The notes under the pieces are model-generated. The model worked only from the letters and a program-made list of their open reading frames with translations. It was not told the origin of the DNA and did no database searches. This document shows, piece after piece, positions 38,983-51,690 of a stretch of 64,000 bases of DNA (positions are counted from its first letter, which is position 1; each line of letters begins with the position of its first letter). The stretch spans positions 24,846,407 through 24,910,406 of the forward strand of contig OY829539.1 in the NCBI GenBank assembly GCA_963691705.1, written 5' to 3'. The translations under genes and the position numbers were made by a program. This stretch comes from Viola odorata (lineage: Eukaryota > Streptophyta > Magnoliopsida > Malpighiales > Violaceae).

Positions 38983-41098
38983 ATGGCTAGAAATAGACCT
39001 CGCCAGGTTATCTGGAAACCCATGGAACCAGAGGTCGCGCAATCACCCAGTATTTTTACATGCGATGTGGTTCTGAAAGCCGAACTGGAGGAACACGGTA
39101 TTACCTTTCCTCCTGGGTATGAGCCCTCTATCCCTGGAAGTGATATGCGGCTCCATAATCCGGCGTGGGGTTACAGTAGGCTTTTTTACTTTAAGATGTT
39201 CCTTTACGGTTTCCGCTTTCCTGTTCATGAATCGATACTACCGCTGCTGCGGGAGTATAACCTTAATCCTACCCAGATAACTCCCTCTTCCTGGTGTGCG
39301 GTTTATGCTTTTCTTCGCGCTTGCGAGTTGAAGAACATTTCTACCCCATCTCTCAATTTATTTCGCAAATTCTTTAGTATGAATTGCCATAATTGTTTAA
39401 TCGAAATTATTCCTCGATGGAATGACGCGCTCGTGCAGTCGTTCTGGCAGCGTTTTCACGGCTTTAAGAAGGGTGTAGCTGATTGGAAAAGCAGTTTCTT
39501 TGTTCTGGAGCTACCGTCCCATTTGTGGCGTATTAATTTCAACCAGGAGCTGATAGGCCCCATTTGGTCGAATCCCTCGATATTGACCAGGGCTGAGTTG
39601 TAGCAAGCTAACGCTCTGTTAGACGAAGGTACTCACTACCGCATCCGTAGCTTTGCCTTGTTCAAGCCTCTGGAGGAGTGCGCTATGGGTGAGTCTGCCT
39701 CTTTTCGCATTTTCTTTGCTTTTGTCTTTGTGCGTTTCTTTTGTTATAGGATGCTAACGGTTAATTCCCAGGTGACGCTGGCGCTCCTTTGAATGTTACG
39801 CCGCTTCAAACTTTACCAGCTTCCCCCCCTGCCGATGGCTCTAATCAGGGTAGCGTTCGTCCCCCGAGGAGGAGAACCAAGACGGTTGCCCGGGGAGGGC
39901 GAAGGCCCGTTAGCTCTGCCCGAGTTTCTCGCTTTGTGGAAAATTGGCTACCGGAGCGTCGCAAGAGGATGGACTCCAGCCCCGCCGCAACGACGGTGAT
40001 TGCTAGTGATGATGAGGATGTGGATGTCAAGTCGGACCTTTACCATGCCTGTTCCTTGCGCCGGAAAAAACTTCGATTTGCCACGGGTGAGCAGGCCACC
40101 GGGACTTCTTCTGTAGATGCAGCAACTGTTCCTATCTCTGCCGCTTCGACTGGGACGAGTGCCTCCCAACCGGTGGGAGTTACTGAGGCGCCGGCTACTA
40201 CGTGTTCTGCCGAGGCGGAGGTTCCATCGGCAACGTGTCCTCTTCCTACAGTTGACGCTCCCGATTCTCCAATTTCGCATTGCATTCCTGACGTAGTCGC
40301 TACACCTTCTACTGCGGATTCGACTGCTGGGCTACCGCCTAAAGTCCTTACGCAACTGTTCTTTTCTCCTATCACGGATGTTTTTTCCGGGAGTTCTTCT
40401 CCCGCTCCGTCAATCAATCTTTCTTATGGCAGTCCTACTGAGACCCCCTCTTACCGTATGGGCTTGAAGGGATTCTGCTTTGATGGTCTTCGTGCTGTCG
40501 GGGTTCCCAACCTTTTTCCAGAGATGAGTTTACTGCGCCTTTGATAGGAGAGATGCTGGGCTCCCAGAAGGAGAAGGAAAAGTTTCTTCAGCTTCCTCCA
40601 TCGGCTCGTCTTCGCCATATGATGAATGATTCTCTGGATTTCTTCCGTCACCTGAACTATCTGTTCGAGATTCATGATCGCGAGTCACGCAATTTTTCCA
40701 ACGCGCTGTGCGTTAAGCAAGTGCAGCTTGAGAAAGCGGTGGAGCAAATGGGGTTGCTAACGCGTCTTTGCGATGAGTCGCAAAAGGAATTAAACAGAGA
40801 GAGGTCTGTCGGGAAAGCAAAGGTGGAGGTTCTGGAGCCAGAGTTAGCGCTGGAGAGGAAGAAAAATCTCCTTCTTCGCGAAGAGATGTCTGCTCGAGAC
40901 GAGGAGTCCGCTAGGACATCATTAAAGGAGGAATGGTGGAAGAAGAAAATCTTGGAAGTCTTTACTTCTGGATTCGCAACCCGTTTCAAGGGTAACTCTT
41001 CCGACGTTGCCCAGGTTGCTGACTATATTTCTACCGTGATGGATGAGGTTAGCAAAGGCGGGATTGGTTCTTCTGCCTCAGAAGGGGAAAGGGGCTAA
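38983..41098 (+). pseudogene. Tat antisense gene aORF1 (putative gypsy-type transposon protein domain)
   Basis: Exon 1 (38983-39688) begins MARNRPRQVIWKPMEPEVAQ and contains FPPGYEPSIPGSDMRLHNPA and FYGFRFPVH-like sequence (MFLYGFRFPVHE), the pattern of the plant family annotated as putative gypsy-type transposon (Pfam PF04195, from memory). A donor ATGG/GTGAGT and acceptor TTCCCAG join it in frame to exon 2 (39772 onward), a Pro/Arg/Ser-rich linker (VRPPRRRTKTVARGGRRPVS) followed by a long coiled coil (EKAVEQMGLLTRLCDESQKE). A TAG at 39601-39603 and a frame change near 40520 break it. The leader shows an inverted CCAAT box (ATTGG) near 38800. Such genes are known antisense passengers of Tat elements; the role is unknown. 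Confidence 0.75.
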
Positions 41099-41566
41099 CG
41101 CCAAAGATTGGGGCGCCGCTTTGCTTTTCGAGAAGTGTCACAACGGGTTTCTGGACCTTCCCTTGTTATTCTTATTGTTGTCTGCTTCTATTTTTTCCCG
41201 AAAACCATTTGTCATTATTCCTCTTGTAATAATGCTGACGCTACATAACCTTTATCGCATTCGCGTGAATTGTTGTGATGCTATCGCCATCTCTTCATTA
41301 TCTTCCTTGTGTTGCCGCGCCGTTTGGTGAGGCCAGCGCTGCTTTTTAGGCCATTAAATACCGCAGTCCTTCCATTTAATGCGATCTGAAAAGCAATGAT
41401 GGAAAAGGACACGTGTCTTTCTACGAAAAGGGGTTTGAAGCAAGCGTCTTCTAGGGAGACGTGAATCGCTGAAGCGTTTAAACTTGTATCTTCTCGCACG
41501 TGCCTTATTTCCCGACGTGCTGCTTTGCCATGTGTCTGTCGCTGATTGGTCACGCCCTTTCAGTGT

Positions 41567-41577
41567 TATATATAATG
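41567..41577 (+). promoter_or_regulatory. TATA box of aORF2
   Basis: TTATATATAAT lies about 165 bases upstream of the ATG at 41740, with an inverted CCAAT motif (ATTGG) about 20 bases further upstream, at 41545-41549. Confidence 0.6.
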
Positions 41578-41739
41578 TTTTTCCTTCCTCCTTTTTCTTC
41601 TTTAATCTCCTCTCTCGCACGCTGCTGCTTTCTGGACAAACAACTCGCGCCGCTCTCTTCTTTTTGGTCTGAGACTCCTGGTGTTCTCTTTTCGAAGGTA
41701 CACACCTTTTCTTTACTCGTCACTTCTCCTTTATTGGTC

Positions 41740-44032
41740 ATGGCTAAGACTAAGAGATCTTCCGATGAGGGGGATCCTCAAGGGTCCGCCGGAGAAGAAA
41801 AAATTAACATTACCCCCACTTCTCTCTATACTTTGCCCTTAGTTAATCGTAGACTTGCCGAGTGTAATGCGCGATTTCCCAGAGAATATCCCGTGCACGC
41901 TGCTTCCGAATCACTTCGCCTGAACAGCGTTCTGCCCGGTAACAGTAGAATATTATATGCTAAGTTATTTGACCATGGGTTTTGTCTTCCTCTTGACCCG
42001 CTTGTCAAATTGCTATTGGCTGATTCTGATTTGGCTCCGGCTTAATTGAGCCCTAACGCGATTTACGTTGTCAGTGCCTTTGCCGCACTGTGCCATTTCA
42101 AGGGGATCGAGTCTCCCACTCTGGCCCTGCTTCATGACATTTTCCAGTTGTATTCTCGTAAGGGGGTGATATCAATATCCCCTCGTTATGAAGATGGCTC
42201 ATTAAAGCCCTTTACCTGGAAGCTTATGGGTATCGAGTCTTCTGTTCCTCATTGGAAAGAAGAATTTTTTATTATTGATTTGCCCGAGCCGTTATGGAGG
42301 GCCGACTTCAATGAGAAAATTAAAGATGGAGCTTGGGGCCATCGAAAACCCCTTTCTGATCCAGAAGATGGCTGGTTGAAGACGCTACTTCAACTAGATT
42401 TCAGCGTTGATGCCCGAAAAGTGGTAACGGGCTGGAAATGGAACAATGCAAAAAGGGTGAGTGTTTGCCCTTTTTCTTTTTGTGCTGCCAAGAGGTACTA
42501 ACGCTAACGTTTCTTTAACTGTGCAGTGCCTCCACCTGGTTGGGAGCCCGAGTACTTCCGGAGGAAGAGGAAACAGGAACAAAGGAAGAAAGCTGCCGCC
42601 ACCGCCAGGGCTGCTGCTGCTGCTGCCGCTGCGGAAGAGGAAGGCATTGCTACCGCTACGGGTACTACCTCATCGCCACCTCCTCGCACCCTTGTTGCAA
42701 GGAAGAAGAGAGTGAGGAAAACACGTGCCACGCAACCCGTTTCCCTCCACACTGTTGTTTCTTCAGAGGCGACAGTTGATCCCATTCCTACCGCGATACC
42801 TCTGGTTTCCACAGTCACCCAGGTATGCGTTCATTTCTCTCTAAGGTTTTCTTCTCTTCTGTATAATTTTCTTATCATGCGTGCACTGCGTTTTCTAGGA
42901 GACTTCCACTGTTTCTGCTCAGTCAACCTCTCCAGGTGATATGTCTGTTGCTGAGGTCCTTCGAGAGAGTCAGAAGAAGGCTCGCTATGAGCTTCAGCAC
43001 AGCCCTACCTCTTCTGCTGCGAATCCTTCTCTGAACGTCCCTAAAGGCGGCGGTATTCCTGCCGAGCAATCGCAGGGTATTGATTTCGGTGGTAGTCCTC
43101 GCGTTTTAGGTGATTCCTCCACCGCGACAGGCTATAACTCAAGTGCCCTTAACCTTGAAGTACTTGGTGGAGATGGGTCCCCAGTGCCCAACGCGGGAGG
43201 TTCCGGCAGTTGACCCTCTTCTCCTGCCGCTCTGTTCTTTGTTCCGATGTCTCCTCCCACTATCGCGAGAGGTGGCCCTGCCCCTGCTTTGATAGCCGGT
43301 GCCTCTACTTATAATCCTCCCCTCATGCCCACTCATCATATTGGTTTGCGTTCCTTCAGGGACAACATTTTGCAATTTCCTGCCGGGACCGATCATGATT
43401 CCATTCTCGCGTCTACCTCTTACCTGGTAGCCGAGATTATGTCTCTTCCAAGGGAGAGGGATGCCTTTGCAGCTAGGAGTGAGCAGGAGCGTATAAACTT
43501 TCTTCGCTCCCAAGCGCTTTCTTTTTTCTGCCACCTCCATTACATGGATGAGGAGAATGCTAGGATTGCTGCAAATGGGCAGGGGGAGATAACCAGGTTG
43601 CAGAACGAGCGCCAGAGTTTTGTGGATGCGCTTAACCTTGCCAACCAAGAAACGGAGTCTGCCCGACAGGAAGTGACGACTGTCAAGCAAGAGCTGGAGG
43701 CTGTCAAGCACGCTTTGGAGGAGGAGAAACGAAAAGGTGCCAATCTGACCGAACGCCTTTCTCGTGAGGAGAATGAGTTGCGCTAGGAGAGGCAGAGGAA
43801 TGCCGAGCTGACTGCCGATCTGGCTTTAAACGTTGAGAAGAATCAGTGGTACTTGAAGGAAGGCGCAGGGCTCATGTCGGAGGCGTTGATGCATCATCAT
43901 GGGGTAGAAAAACTCCGTATTGATGAGTTGTCCGCGTATTTTGATAGGAGAGTCTCCACTATTACTGATGACGACTTCTATTTATGGAAATCGAAGCAGC
44001 AAGGAGGAGTCAACGCACCACCCGCTCCTTAG
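41740..44032 (+). pseudogene. Tat antisense gene aORF2, diverged paralogue of aORF1
   Basis: It starts MAKTKRSSDEGDPQGSAGEE and has FPREYPVHAASESLRLNSVL, AKLFDHGFCLPLDPLVKLLL and a terminal EPLWRADFNEKI motif in the same order as aORF1 (FPPGYEPSIPGSDMRL, FYGFRFPVHE-like, SHLWRINFNQEL), so the two are tandem paralogues. Introns near 42457-42526 and 42822-42898 separate an Arg/Ala-rich linker (KKAAATARAAAAAAAAEEE). The C-terminus is a long coiled coil (ESARQEVTTVKQELEAVKHA). In-frame stops at about 42043 (TAA), 43211 (TGA) and 43783 (TAG) inactivate it; each fits a C-to-T or G-to-A transition. Confidence 0.75.
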
Positions 44033-44498
44033 TTTTTTGAATTTAGATATATTCTGATTTTTGCGGCCGACGAGCCCTTCCTTGTTTTGTAATATTAACG
44101 ATATCACTTTTTGCCTTGGTTGGGCTATCCCTTTTGAACGGAACTTCTTTATCTGCTCTGTTTCATAATACTGCTTGCGCAATTATTTGTCCGTGGCCTT
44201 TGCTGTCGCGCCTCTATAGATATGCCCACTTTGCTCTCGCATGACCTTCATATAGGTTCCTCAGCTGCCTTTTCGATGACCTTATCGTTGCCTTCCGATA
44301 GCATTTCCAAGAATGACTCAGCATTGCTCAGATTCAAATCACCCTTTGTTGTCAGGGGATCTTTCTTGCCCCGTTAGGCCTGCTGCGACGTTGTTGTTGC
44401 AGTACGGATGTCTTTCCAGCCTTACTTCGCCGGGTATCGACCGCTCAATTTCTAGCTGGAGTGTCCCCTCCTTCCTTCTGCCGGATATTGGCTTGGGG

Positions 44499-45080
44499 AG
44501 TGCCTCATCTTAGCGAGTTGTCTGATCAGGACCAACCATCGCAAGGATAGGATTTTCACTCCTAAGCGTTGAAACCTCGCGTCCCTGGAACGTGCCTCGT
44601 CTTAATGGGCCGTCTATGTGAGCACGGTTACCACAAGGATAGGATTTTCACTTCCAGGACAGAGTTGGTCTCTCCTTGGGGTCGTGCCTAGTCTTAATGG
44701 GCCGTCTGTGTGAGCACGGTTGCCACAAGGATAGGATTTTCACTCCCAAGGATACCGGGGCGTGCCTCGTCTTAATGGGCCGTCTGTGTGAGCACGGTTG
44801 CCACAAGGATAGGATTTTCACTCCCAAGGATACCGGGGCGTGCCTCGTCTTAATGGGCCGTCTATGTGAGCACGGTTGCCACAAGGATAGGATTTTCACT
44901 CCCGGGAGCGTTTGGGGTCGTGCCTCATCTTAATGGGCCGTCTGTGTGAGCACGGTTGCCACAAGGATAGGATTTTCACTCCCAACGCTTAGTCATGCCA
45001 GGGCGTGCCTCGTCTTAGTGAGCTGTCTAATCAGGACCAGCCATCACAAGGATAGGATTTTCACTCCTGGCATGCTTCAC
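44499..45080 (+). repeat. Seven imperfect ~80-bp tandem repeats in the Tat element
   Basis: Each unit contains GTGCCTCGTCTTAATGGGCC and ACAAGGATAGGATTTTCACT. Units start near 44499, 44591, 44684, 44763, 44841, 44921 and 45005. The outer two share a TCAGGACCA variant. They lie between the stop of pol and the antisense genes. Short open frames through the array are by-products of the repeat. Confidence 0.95.
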
Positions 45081-45160
45081 TATCTGCATTTTATTCAACA
45101 ACAAACGCATAGAAAGATATATCTTGTTAGAATAGTATTGATGTTACCAGATAGGGTGAG

Positions 45161-48100
45161 CTAGTTCCTGGCGTGGTATAGCTTCAGCCGGGCTATATTC
45201 CACGAGTTCTGTAGAGGCATTCCATCGAGCGTTTCCAAGTGGTAAACTCCTCTCCCCACAATACGGGTGACGTGATACGGTCCATCCTAGTTTGGGCTGA
45301 GTTTGTCCATGCGTTGCCCTGCCGCTAGTCTATCTCTGAGCACTAAATCCCCAGCTTTGAGCAATCGCTCTCTCACTTGCCGGTTGTGGTATTGCGCCAT
45401 TTTTCTTTTGTAGTGCAGAGTTTTCAGCAGTGTTTCCTCATGTGTTTTTGGTAGGGCGTTAAGGTTAGCACGTAACCTTTCCTCGTTATTTTCTTCTCTG
45501 AAATGAGCCACCCGAAGGCTCATCATTCCGATCTCAACCGGTGTGACAGCTTCGGTTCCGAATGCTAACGCAAACGGGGTCTCTCCAGTGCCGGTCTTGA
45601 CAGTCATACGATAGGCCCATAGTACGTATGGCAGTTCGTCCGGCCATTTCTTTTTGGAACCTTCCAGGTTTCTTTTGATGCCACTAAGGATGCTGCGGTT
45701 GGTTACCTCTGCCTGGCCATTGGTTTGGGGGTGTGCCACGGAAGAGAACCTTTGTTCGATCTGGAATTCCGCACACTGAGCCCTGAAGAATTGGCTTGTG
45801 AACTGTGCTCCATTGTCGCTAACCAGTATGCGCGGAACCCCGAATCGCATGTTGACTTGGTGTTTGAAAAAATGCCAAATTTTTTCAGTGGTGATGGTGG
45901 CTAACGCCTCGGCTTCGGCCCATTTTGTGAAGTAGTCTACCGCCACGACCACGAATTTTAGCTGAGATCTAGCCATTGGAAACGGGCCTAATATGTCAAT
46001 GCCCCATTTGGCGAACGGGCATGGAGCAATTATTTCTGAGATTGGCGTGGCCGGTTTTCGAGGGATCGTAGCGTATTCCTGACATTTCTGACAGGTTTTC
46101 ACGAAGTTATGGCAATCTCTTCGTATGGTAGGCCAGTAGAATCCCGACCGAAAGACTTGAACTGCCAGAGTATCGCTCGCGATGTGCATGCCGCATATCC
46201 CTTCGTGAATTTCTCTCAGAACATGCAGGCCTTCTTGTTCTGATATGCATTTAGCGGCTGGATGGGAGAAGCACCTCCGTATTAACTCTCCATTGTAATA
46301 TGTACATCGCGCCGCCCGTTTTAGGATTTTCCTTCTTTCCGCAATTTCTTTTGGTAGCCTACCATGCTTCAGATATTCTACCACTGGGATCCTCCAGTCA
46401 CTTTCTATTTCTTCCACACACAATGATGTTTGCTCCTCCATGAAAGAGGGTATGGATAGCTCCCTGTAATGTACCTCGTTGGGTATGGAGGCGTCTGCGT
46501 TGGCTGCCATCTTGGCGAGGCTATCGACCTCTTCGTTACTTTCTCTGGGGATGTGTTCGAAGATGACCCGAGTGCCTTTTTTCTGCATCTCCGACAGCTC
46601 ACGCTTTACTTTGGCCAAGTATTGAATCATGACGGGTTCTCGGGCTTGGGAGTTTCCAAGGACTTGATCCATTATCAATTTAGAGTCTCCTCGTATCTTT
46701 AGGCGTAAGCCGTATTGCTCTTCCGCCACGGTAGAGGCTTCGACGGAGAAGGTGTTTCCAATTCTGAGTCCTGCCAGCAGCGCTTCATATTCAGCGGCGT
46801 TGTTGGATAACGGCTGCAGGATTCTGATGGCATATCGCATTTCCATGCCGTTTGGCCCCACTAGGAAAACGCCTGCTCCTGCTAGCTCTTGATTTTTTGC
46901 GCCGTCCACGTGAATAACCCATGAGTCTGCGCGCGTTTCTAGGAACGGTAGGCATGAGTTTTCTGGTTCTTCCTCTGACAGTTTTTCCAACACCTCCTTG
47001 GTGAATGTGCACTCCGCTATGAAGTCAGCTAACACCTGGGCTTTTATTGCCGGCCTGGCTTTGTATTGCATCCCGTATTGTTCGAGCTCGATTGCCCAAA
47101 TCAACATTCTCCCTGAGGACTCAGGCTTTCTAAAAAAAATTCTCAGCGACTGATCAGTTAGTACGGTAACAGGGTGGGCTTGGAAGTATCGGTCCATCTT
47201 TCGCGTTGCCTGTATTAGAGCAAGTGCTATCTTCTCGATGTGGGAGTATCACAGCTCCGCGTCTTTTAATATGTGACTCACAAAAAATACAGGGCGGTTT
47301 ACATGCCCTTCACTTCGTAAGAGGACGGCGCTGACTACCTCGTCAGCTACTCCCAGGTATAGGTATAGCTCATCGCCGAACTCAGGCCTCGTTAGCACTA
47401 GATCGGATGACAAGTAGGCTTTCAGTCCTGCAAACGCGTTTTCACATTCCTCTGTCCACCCGAATGGGGCCTTATTTTGAATGACCTTGAAAAAGGGGAG
47501 GTATCTCTCTCCTTGCTTAGATATGAACCGTCCTAACGCGATGATGCGGCCAGTGAGCTTTTGTATTTCCTTGACGGTTCGCGGGGATATCATGTCCTGA
47601 ATGGCCTTTACCTTTGAAGGGTTGGGCTGGATACCCTTTCGGCTGACCACGTAGCCTAAGAATTTTCCCGTTTGGAACGTGAACATACACTTTCGTGGGT
47701 TCAGCTTCATTTTGTATTTTTTCATCACATTGAAAACTTCTTCCAAATCGGCAAGATGGTCTCCGAAGCTTCGACTTTTAATCAGAATATCGTCCACGTA
47801 GACCTCGACATTTTTCCCTATTTGCTTTTCGAAAATCCTATTCGCCATGCGCTGGAACGTTGCCCCGGCGTTCTTCAGCCCAAACGGCATTGCGGTGTAG
47901 CAATATGTAGCCCTAGGGGTGATGAAGGCAGTTTTTTCTTCATCTTCTGTGGCCATTGGGATTTGGTGATACCCGGAGTTGGCATCCAGAGAGCTTAAAT
48001 AAGCGTACCCCGCGGTTCGGTCGACCAGCTAGTCAATTCGAGGAAGGGGATAGCAATCTTTGGGGCAAGCATTATTTAGGTCAGTGAAGTCGATGCACAT

Positions 48101-51034
48101 GCGCCAATCTCCGTTAGGCTTTGGAACTGGCACCGGGTTAGCCAGCCAAGTTGGGTACTGAACTTCTCGAATGAACCCCGCGTCCATGAGCTTCAGTAAC
48201 TCCTTCTCGATAGCTGCTACTTTTTCTGATGAAAAGGCGCGTCGTTTCTGCTGAATAGGCTTGGCCTCAGGGCTGACGTTTAGTCGATGCTCCGCGACTT
48301 CTCGCGAAATTCCAGGCGTGTCCGCTGGTTTCCATGCGAATTCTCCCTTGCATTTTCTTAATAGTCGGGTTAGTTGCACGCTCTCTTCAGGGCTCAGTTT
48401 CTCACTGACCAAGAGATTTGACTCATTGTCCTCAGCGATAGGTATTGACATCATCTGATCTAGTGGCTGAGTGCGTTTTTCTTCTTTATCGTCGAAAGGA
48501 TCGTCTGCCACGCAAACGTAGCGGTCACAACTCCTCTGAGTCATAAGCAAATAACATTCGGCTGCCAGTTTCTGGTCTCCTTTGATTGAGACCACTCCGT
48601 CCCACGAGGGGTATTTCATCCGCAGGTGTTTTTGGGATATCGCTACCCCGAAATGATTGAGGAACGGTCGCCCCAGTATAGCGTTGTATGGTAACGTTAG
48701 GTCTACAACCAGGAATAATAGCTCTTCTGAGCGCTTGGATGTGTCTTCTCGGAAGTACACTGGCAAGGATGTTATTCCGACTACCGGTATCGGTACGCCA
48801 TCAATCCCGACAATTGGCCTCACGCATAGCGCTAGCTCACCATCAGGGCGTTTCATCAAGTTATACACTTCCAGCGAAAATAGATTTACTGCGCTCCCGT
48901 TGTCAACAAGGGTTCTCCTCACCCCGTGACTTCCTATGACAGGTGTGACTACCAACGCGTCGTTGTGTGGGAAAACAATGCCCTTTTTGTCTTCTTCTGA
49001 GAAGGACAATATCATTCTATCTAAGGCGTTTATCGCCTCAATTTTTGCCTGGGCGCTTTCTCGCTTGCGCTTTTCCCCAGGACTGGGCGTTTGTGGTATG
49101 GCCTCCTCGAAGTAGGGTGTTCCCCCGGCAATAATATTAATCATAGGCATCTGATCGCTATGAACAACGAGAGCTTCTCTATTTTGTCCAAAAGGAATTG
49201 CGTTAGCCCCCGTGGCGCGTGAAGGCGTTTGCCTCTGATCAGTTGTCATTCCCATTGGGTTGTTCCTGGCCTCTTCTCTTGCCTTGGTGGCAAATTCTCC
49301 TAGGTAGCCCTCTTCGACCAATCGCTCTATGGCTAATTTCAGTTCTCTGCATACATCTGTCGAATGTCCCTTGACCTTGTGAAACTTGCAATACGCATTT
49401 TCCCTTCCTCTCATGATCACTCCTGGCTTCACAGGAGCTGGATATCTAATGGGCAGATTTCGCTGTTGGACTATTGCTAGGATTTCAGCCCTTGGGAGTA
49501 TAAGGGATGGAAGGTCAGGATCATATATCCGGCCTTTTGGCAGATCCGCTTGTTTCCGAGTGGGGGACCCTCCGGGTCTTCCTTTCGAGAAATTGCCTCT
49601 CTGCCGGTTAGAGGCCTTGACAGTATGCTCTTTTCGTTGCCCATGATCATCAGTGGGTCGCGCGTCAGGGGCACTGCTACGCGGGGCGTTAGCGGCCACA
49701 TATGGGTCCGTTGGCATGTCTCGGATCCATTCTCTATTTTCCTCCTCTTCCATTCTCGCATAATTATGCGCTTTCAGCCTCAGCGCATCCAGGGTCATCG
49801 GTGGGTCCACCGTTAGCGTGTCTCTCAATTTTCCGTATCGGCAGTTGCGCTTTAGGGCCTCAACCGCAAAATCAATAGTGACCCCTAGCGTTAGGGACAT
49901 TTCAAGATCAAATCGACCTAAAAAGTCGTTCAACGATTCCTGCGATTTTTGATGGATATCGAATAGTGCAGCTGCTGACTTCCTGATAGGAATAGCTGTG
50001 CTAAGCCGACTTTTGAATTTTTCTTCCAGTTGAGAAAAATTATCAATAGACCCGGCCGGGAGTCCCTCAAACCAGAGACGTGCCACGCCTGATAGCGTCA
50101 TTACGAAGATCTGACACAATGCTGCGTCACTGCGCGTTTGGAATTGCACAAAATCTTTCACCTTATTGAGGTGAGAAATGGGATCTTTCGTGCCATCATA
50201 TGATTCTGCTGGGAGTTTCACATGTCGATAAACTCTGTGGTGCCTGACACAGTAACTGAACGGATGGCTAACGTTAATATCAGGGACCCCACGAGGCTGA
50301 TGTGGGTGTGGGATTTCAACGTCATATCTGGGATTCTGAGGGTCATATTCCTGATACCGCCTGGGAGATCGGCTGCGGCTTCTTGGAGTTCGAGCTCGTC
50401 GACCTCTACTGCTAGATCTCTCACTGTATCTAGGAGATGGCTCTCTCAATATATCCCCCCGTCGATCATCCCAATGTTCTCTGTACTCATCACGTCGGCG
50501 GGCTACTTCAGGGATAGAGATTCCTCCCCTGTATTGTCCAGAATGTTCAGCAGGTCCACGCGTGAGCGGCGGGACGTTTATGGGGGCCAATGAGAATGGT
50601 AAGGAGGACGGGAGTCCTCTGGATTGTCGGGGCGATAATGGTCGTTCATTGACAATGGACGGAGTGAAAACTACTTGGGAGGGCACACCAGGTCTCGAGG
50701 CATGAGGAGTAAATCCAGCAGCCATCTCTGTCAACTGATCCAATTGAGCTTGGAGAGCTGCTATTGAATTTGCGAAAGGGTTGTCCGCTTCACCTATCAT
50801 GGATCTCCCTGCTTGGGGGGTAAGACGACTGGTTCCTGCTACGTGAGAAAAGGGAGAATAAATCTGGAATGTAATTTCTTCCGTACTTTGCCCAGGAGGA
50901 AGATCTGATTCTCCCGCAGTGACGTCCTGCACTGGGGTGGAGGTATCAGAGGTAGCGAAGGCAAACAGTCGTCTGCGGGTGTTGTATGGGATGTTGGAAG
51001 TTTGGGACAGTGCCGGATCTGACTCTGAGGCCAT
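45161..51034 (-). pseudogene. Tat gag-pol polyprotein with three nonsense codons
   Basis: One frame of about 1957 codons. Gag has a Retrotrans_gag core near residues 250-400 (SYDGTKDPISHLNKVKDFVQ) and a Cys/His knuckle (CKFHKVKGHSTDVC). Protease has VDNGSAVNLFS. RT has WRMCIDFTDLN and YVDDILIKS near 47780. A normal RNase H follows, then an archaeal-type RNase H (WVIHVDGAKNQELAGAGVFL). Integrase carries the HHCC finger (CQKCQ), WGIDILGPFP, VSDNGAQF and NGQAEVTNRS, then a GVYHLE.LDG-type C-terminus. Stops TAG at 48031-48029, TGA at 47251-47249 and TAG at 45289-45287 are the only breaks and each fits a single C-to-T or G-to-A transition. No frameshift is seen. Confidence 0.92.
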
Positions 51035-51099
51035 AATCCTTCTGGCTTCGGGGAGGAAGAGCTTGGTTATTAAGGATGCTCACTTAATAGAACCAATAC

Positions 51100-51119
51100 T
51101 CTCAACGAGAGCACCAATT
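51100..51119 (-). other. Putative primer-binding site of the Tat element
   Basis: Directly after the 5' LTR on the minus strand comes AATTGGTGCTCTCGTTGAGA. TGG followed by GTGCTCTCGTTGAGAG would pair with a tRNA 3' end. The same leader type (GGTGCTTTCATTGAGAG) is common in plant Tat elements. The tRNA species was not determined. Confidence 0.6.
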
Positions 51120-51690
51120 TGATAAGATTTTATCTTCTGCCGAAGGATGTATGGCGGAAGGGCTTCTCTCAGATCAGTGCTCACGACGGTCCGCGGTACC
51201 TGCAATACGCCGGAGGGGGTCTCCGGCGGAAACACTCTGATGCTTAAGTCAGTATGTGTACTGAATTTGGCAGAGCTTGGGCCAGTCAGATTATGCTTAC
51301 CTGCCTCCTTTGAGGGTGAGGTATATATATAGAAGAATTGAGCATTTCTGCGTTTTGGGATAGCTAGAGAGCTATCCCTAACGTTAGGGATCGTGGTTCA
51401 CCCCTCGGATGATATGTTACCGTGGCGATAGCCATGGGATAAATGCTGCCACGATAGGGTAGCGACTGAGTGGTCCCCTTGACGCGTGGTATTCCTCAGA
51501 ATGAGACAGCTCCTCGAGCCATCTAGAAGGTTCGTTTGGGAAAACTCCTGAGCGCTGTTTTGCCCTCTTGGCGTCAGCCTCTGGGGGAGGTGGTGGCCCT
51601 CTCCCTACCGCGAAGGTGGGAACAGTGATCGCTTATTTCAGTTCAGGGCAATAGACGGAAATACCCTTTTCCTTAGGTGGATTGTTATCA
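51120..51690 (-). repeat. 5' LTR of the Tat element
   Basis: 571 bases, direct repeat of 36438-37006. The minus-strand LTR contains a TATATATATA stretch near 51320-51332 that could serve as promoter. Confidence 0.95.

Larger units (their letters stand above)
36438..51690 (-). mobile_element. Tat-lineage Ty3/gypsy retrotransposon with antisense genes, 15.25 kb
   Basis: LTRs lie at 36438-37006 and 51120-51690 (TGATAAGATTTT ... GATTGTTATCA), with the 5-base duplication TTTTC at 36433-36437 and 51691-51695. About two dozen differences between the LTRs by eye indicate an insertion that is not very recent. The gag-pol runs on the minus strand (51034 to 45161). An additional archaeal-type RNase H between the normal RNase H and the integrase marks the Tat lineage. 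About 8 kb between pol and the 3' LTR carries seven tandem repeats and four plus-strand (antisense) genes. Confidence 0.95.

Noticed and set aside
44648..44933. Repeated-unit ORFs on both strands
   Set aside because: They are produced by the ~80-bp tandem repeats having no stop in these frames. No coding evidence.
44499..45080. CRISPR-like array
   Set aside because: The units are directly adjacent ~80-bp tandem repeats inside a plant retrotransposon, without unique spacers of constant length.
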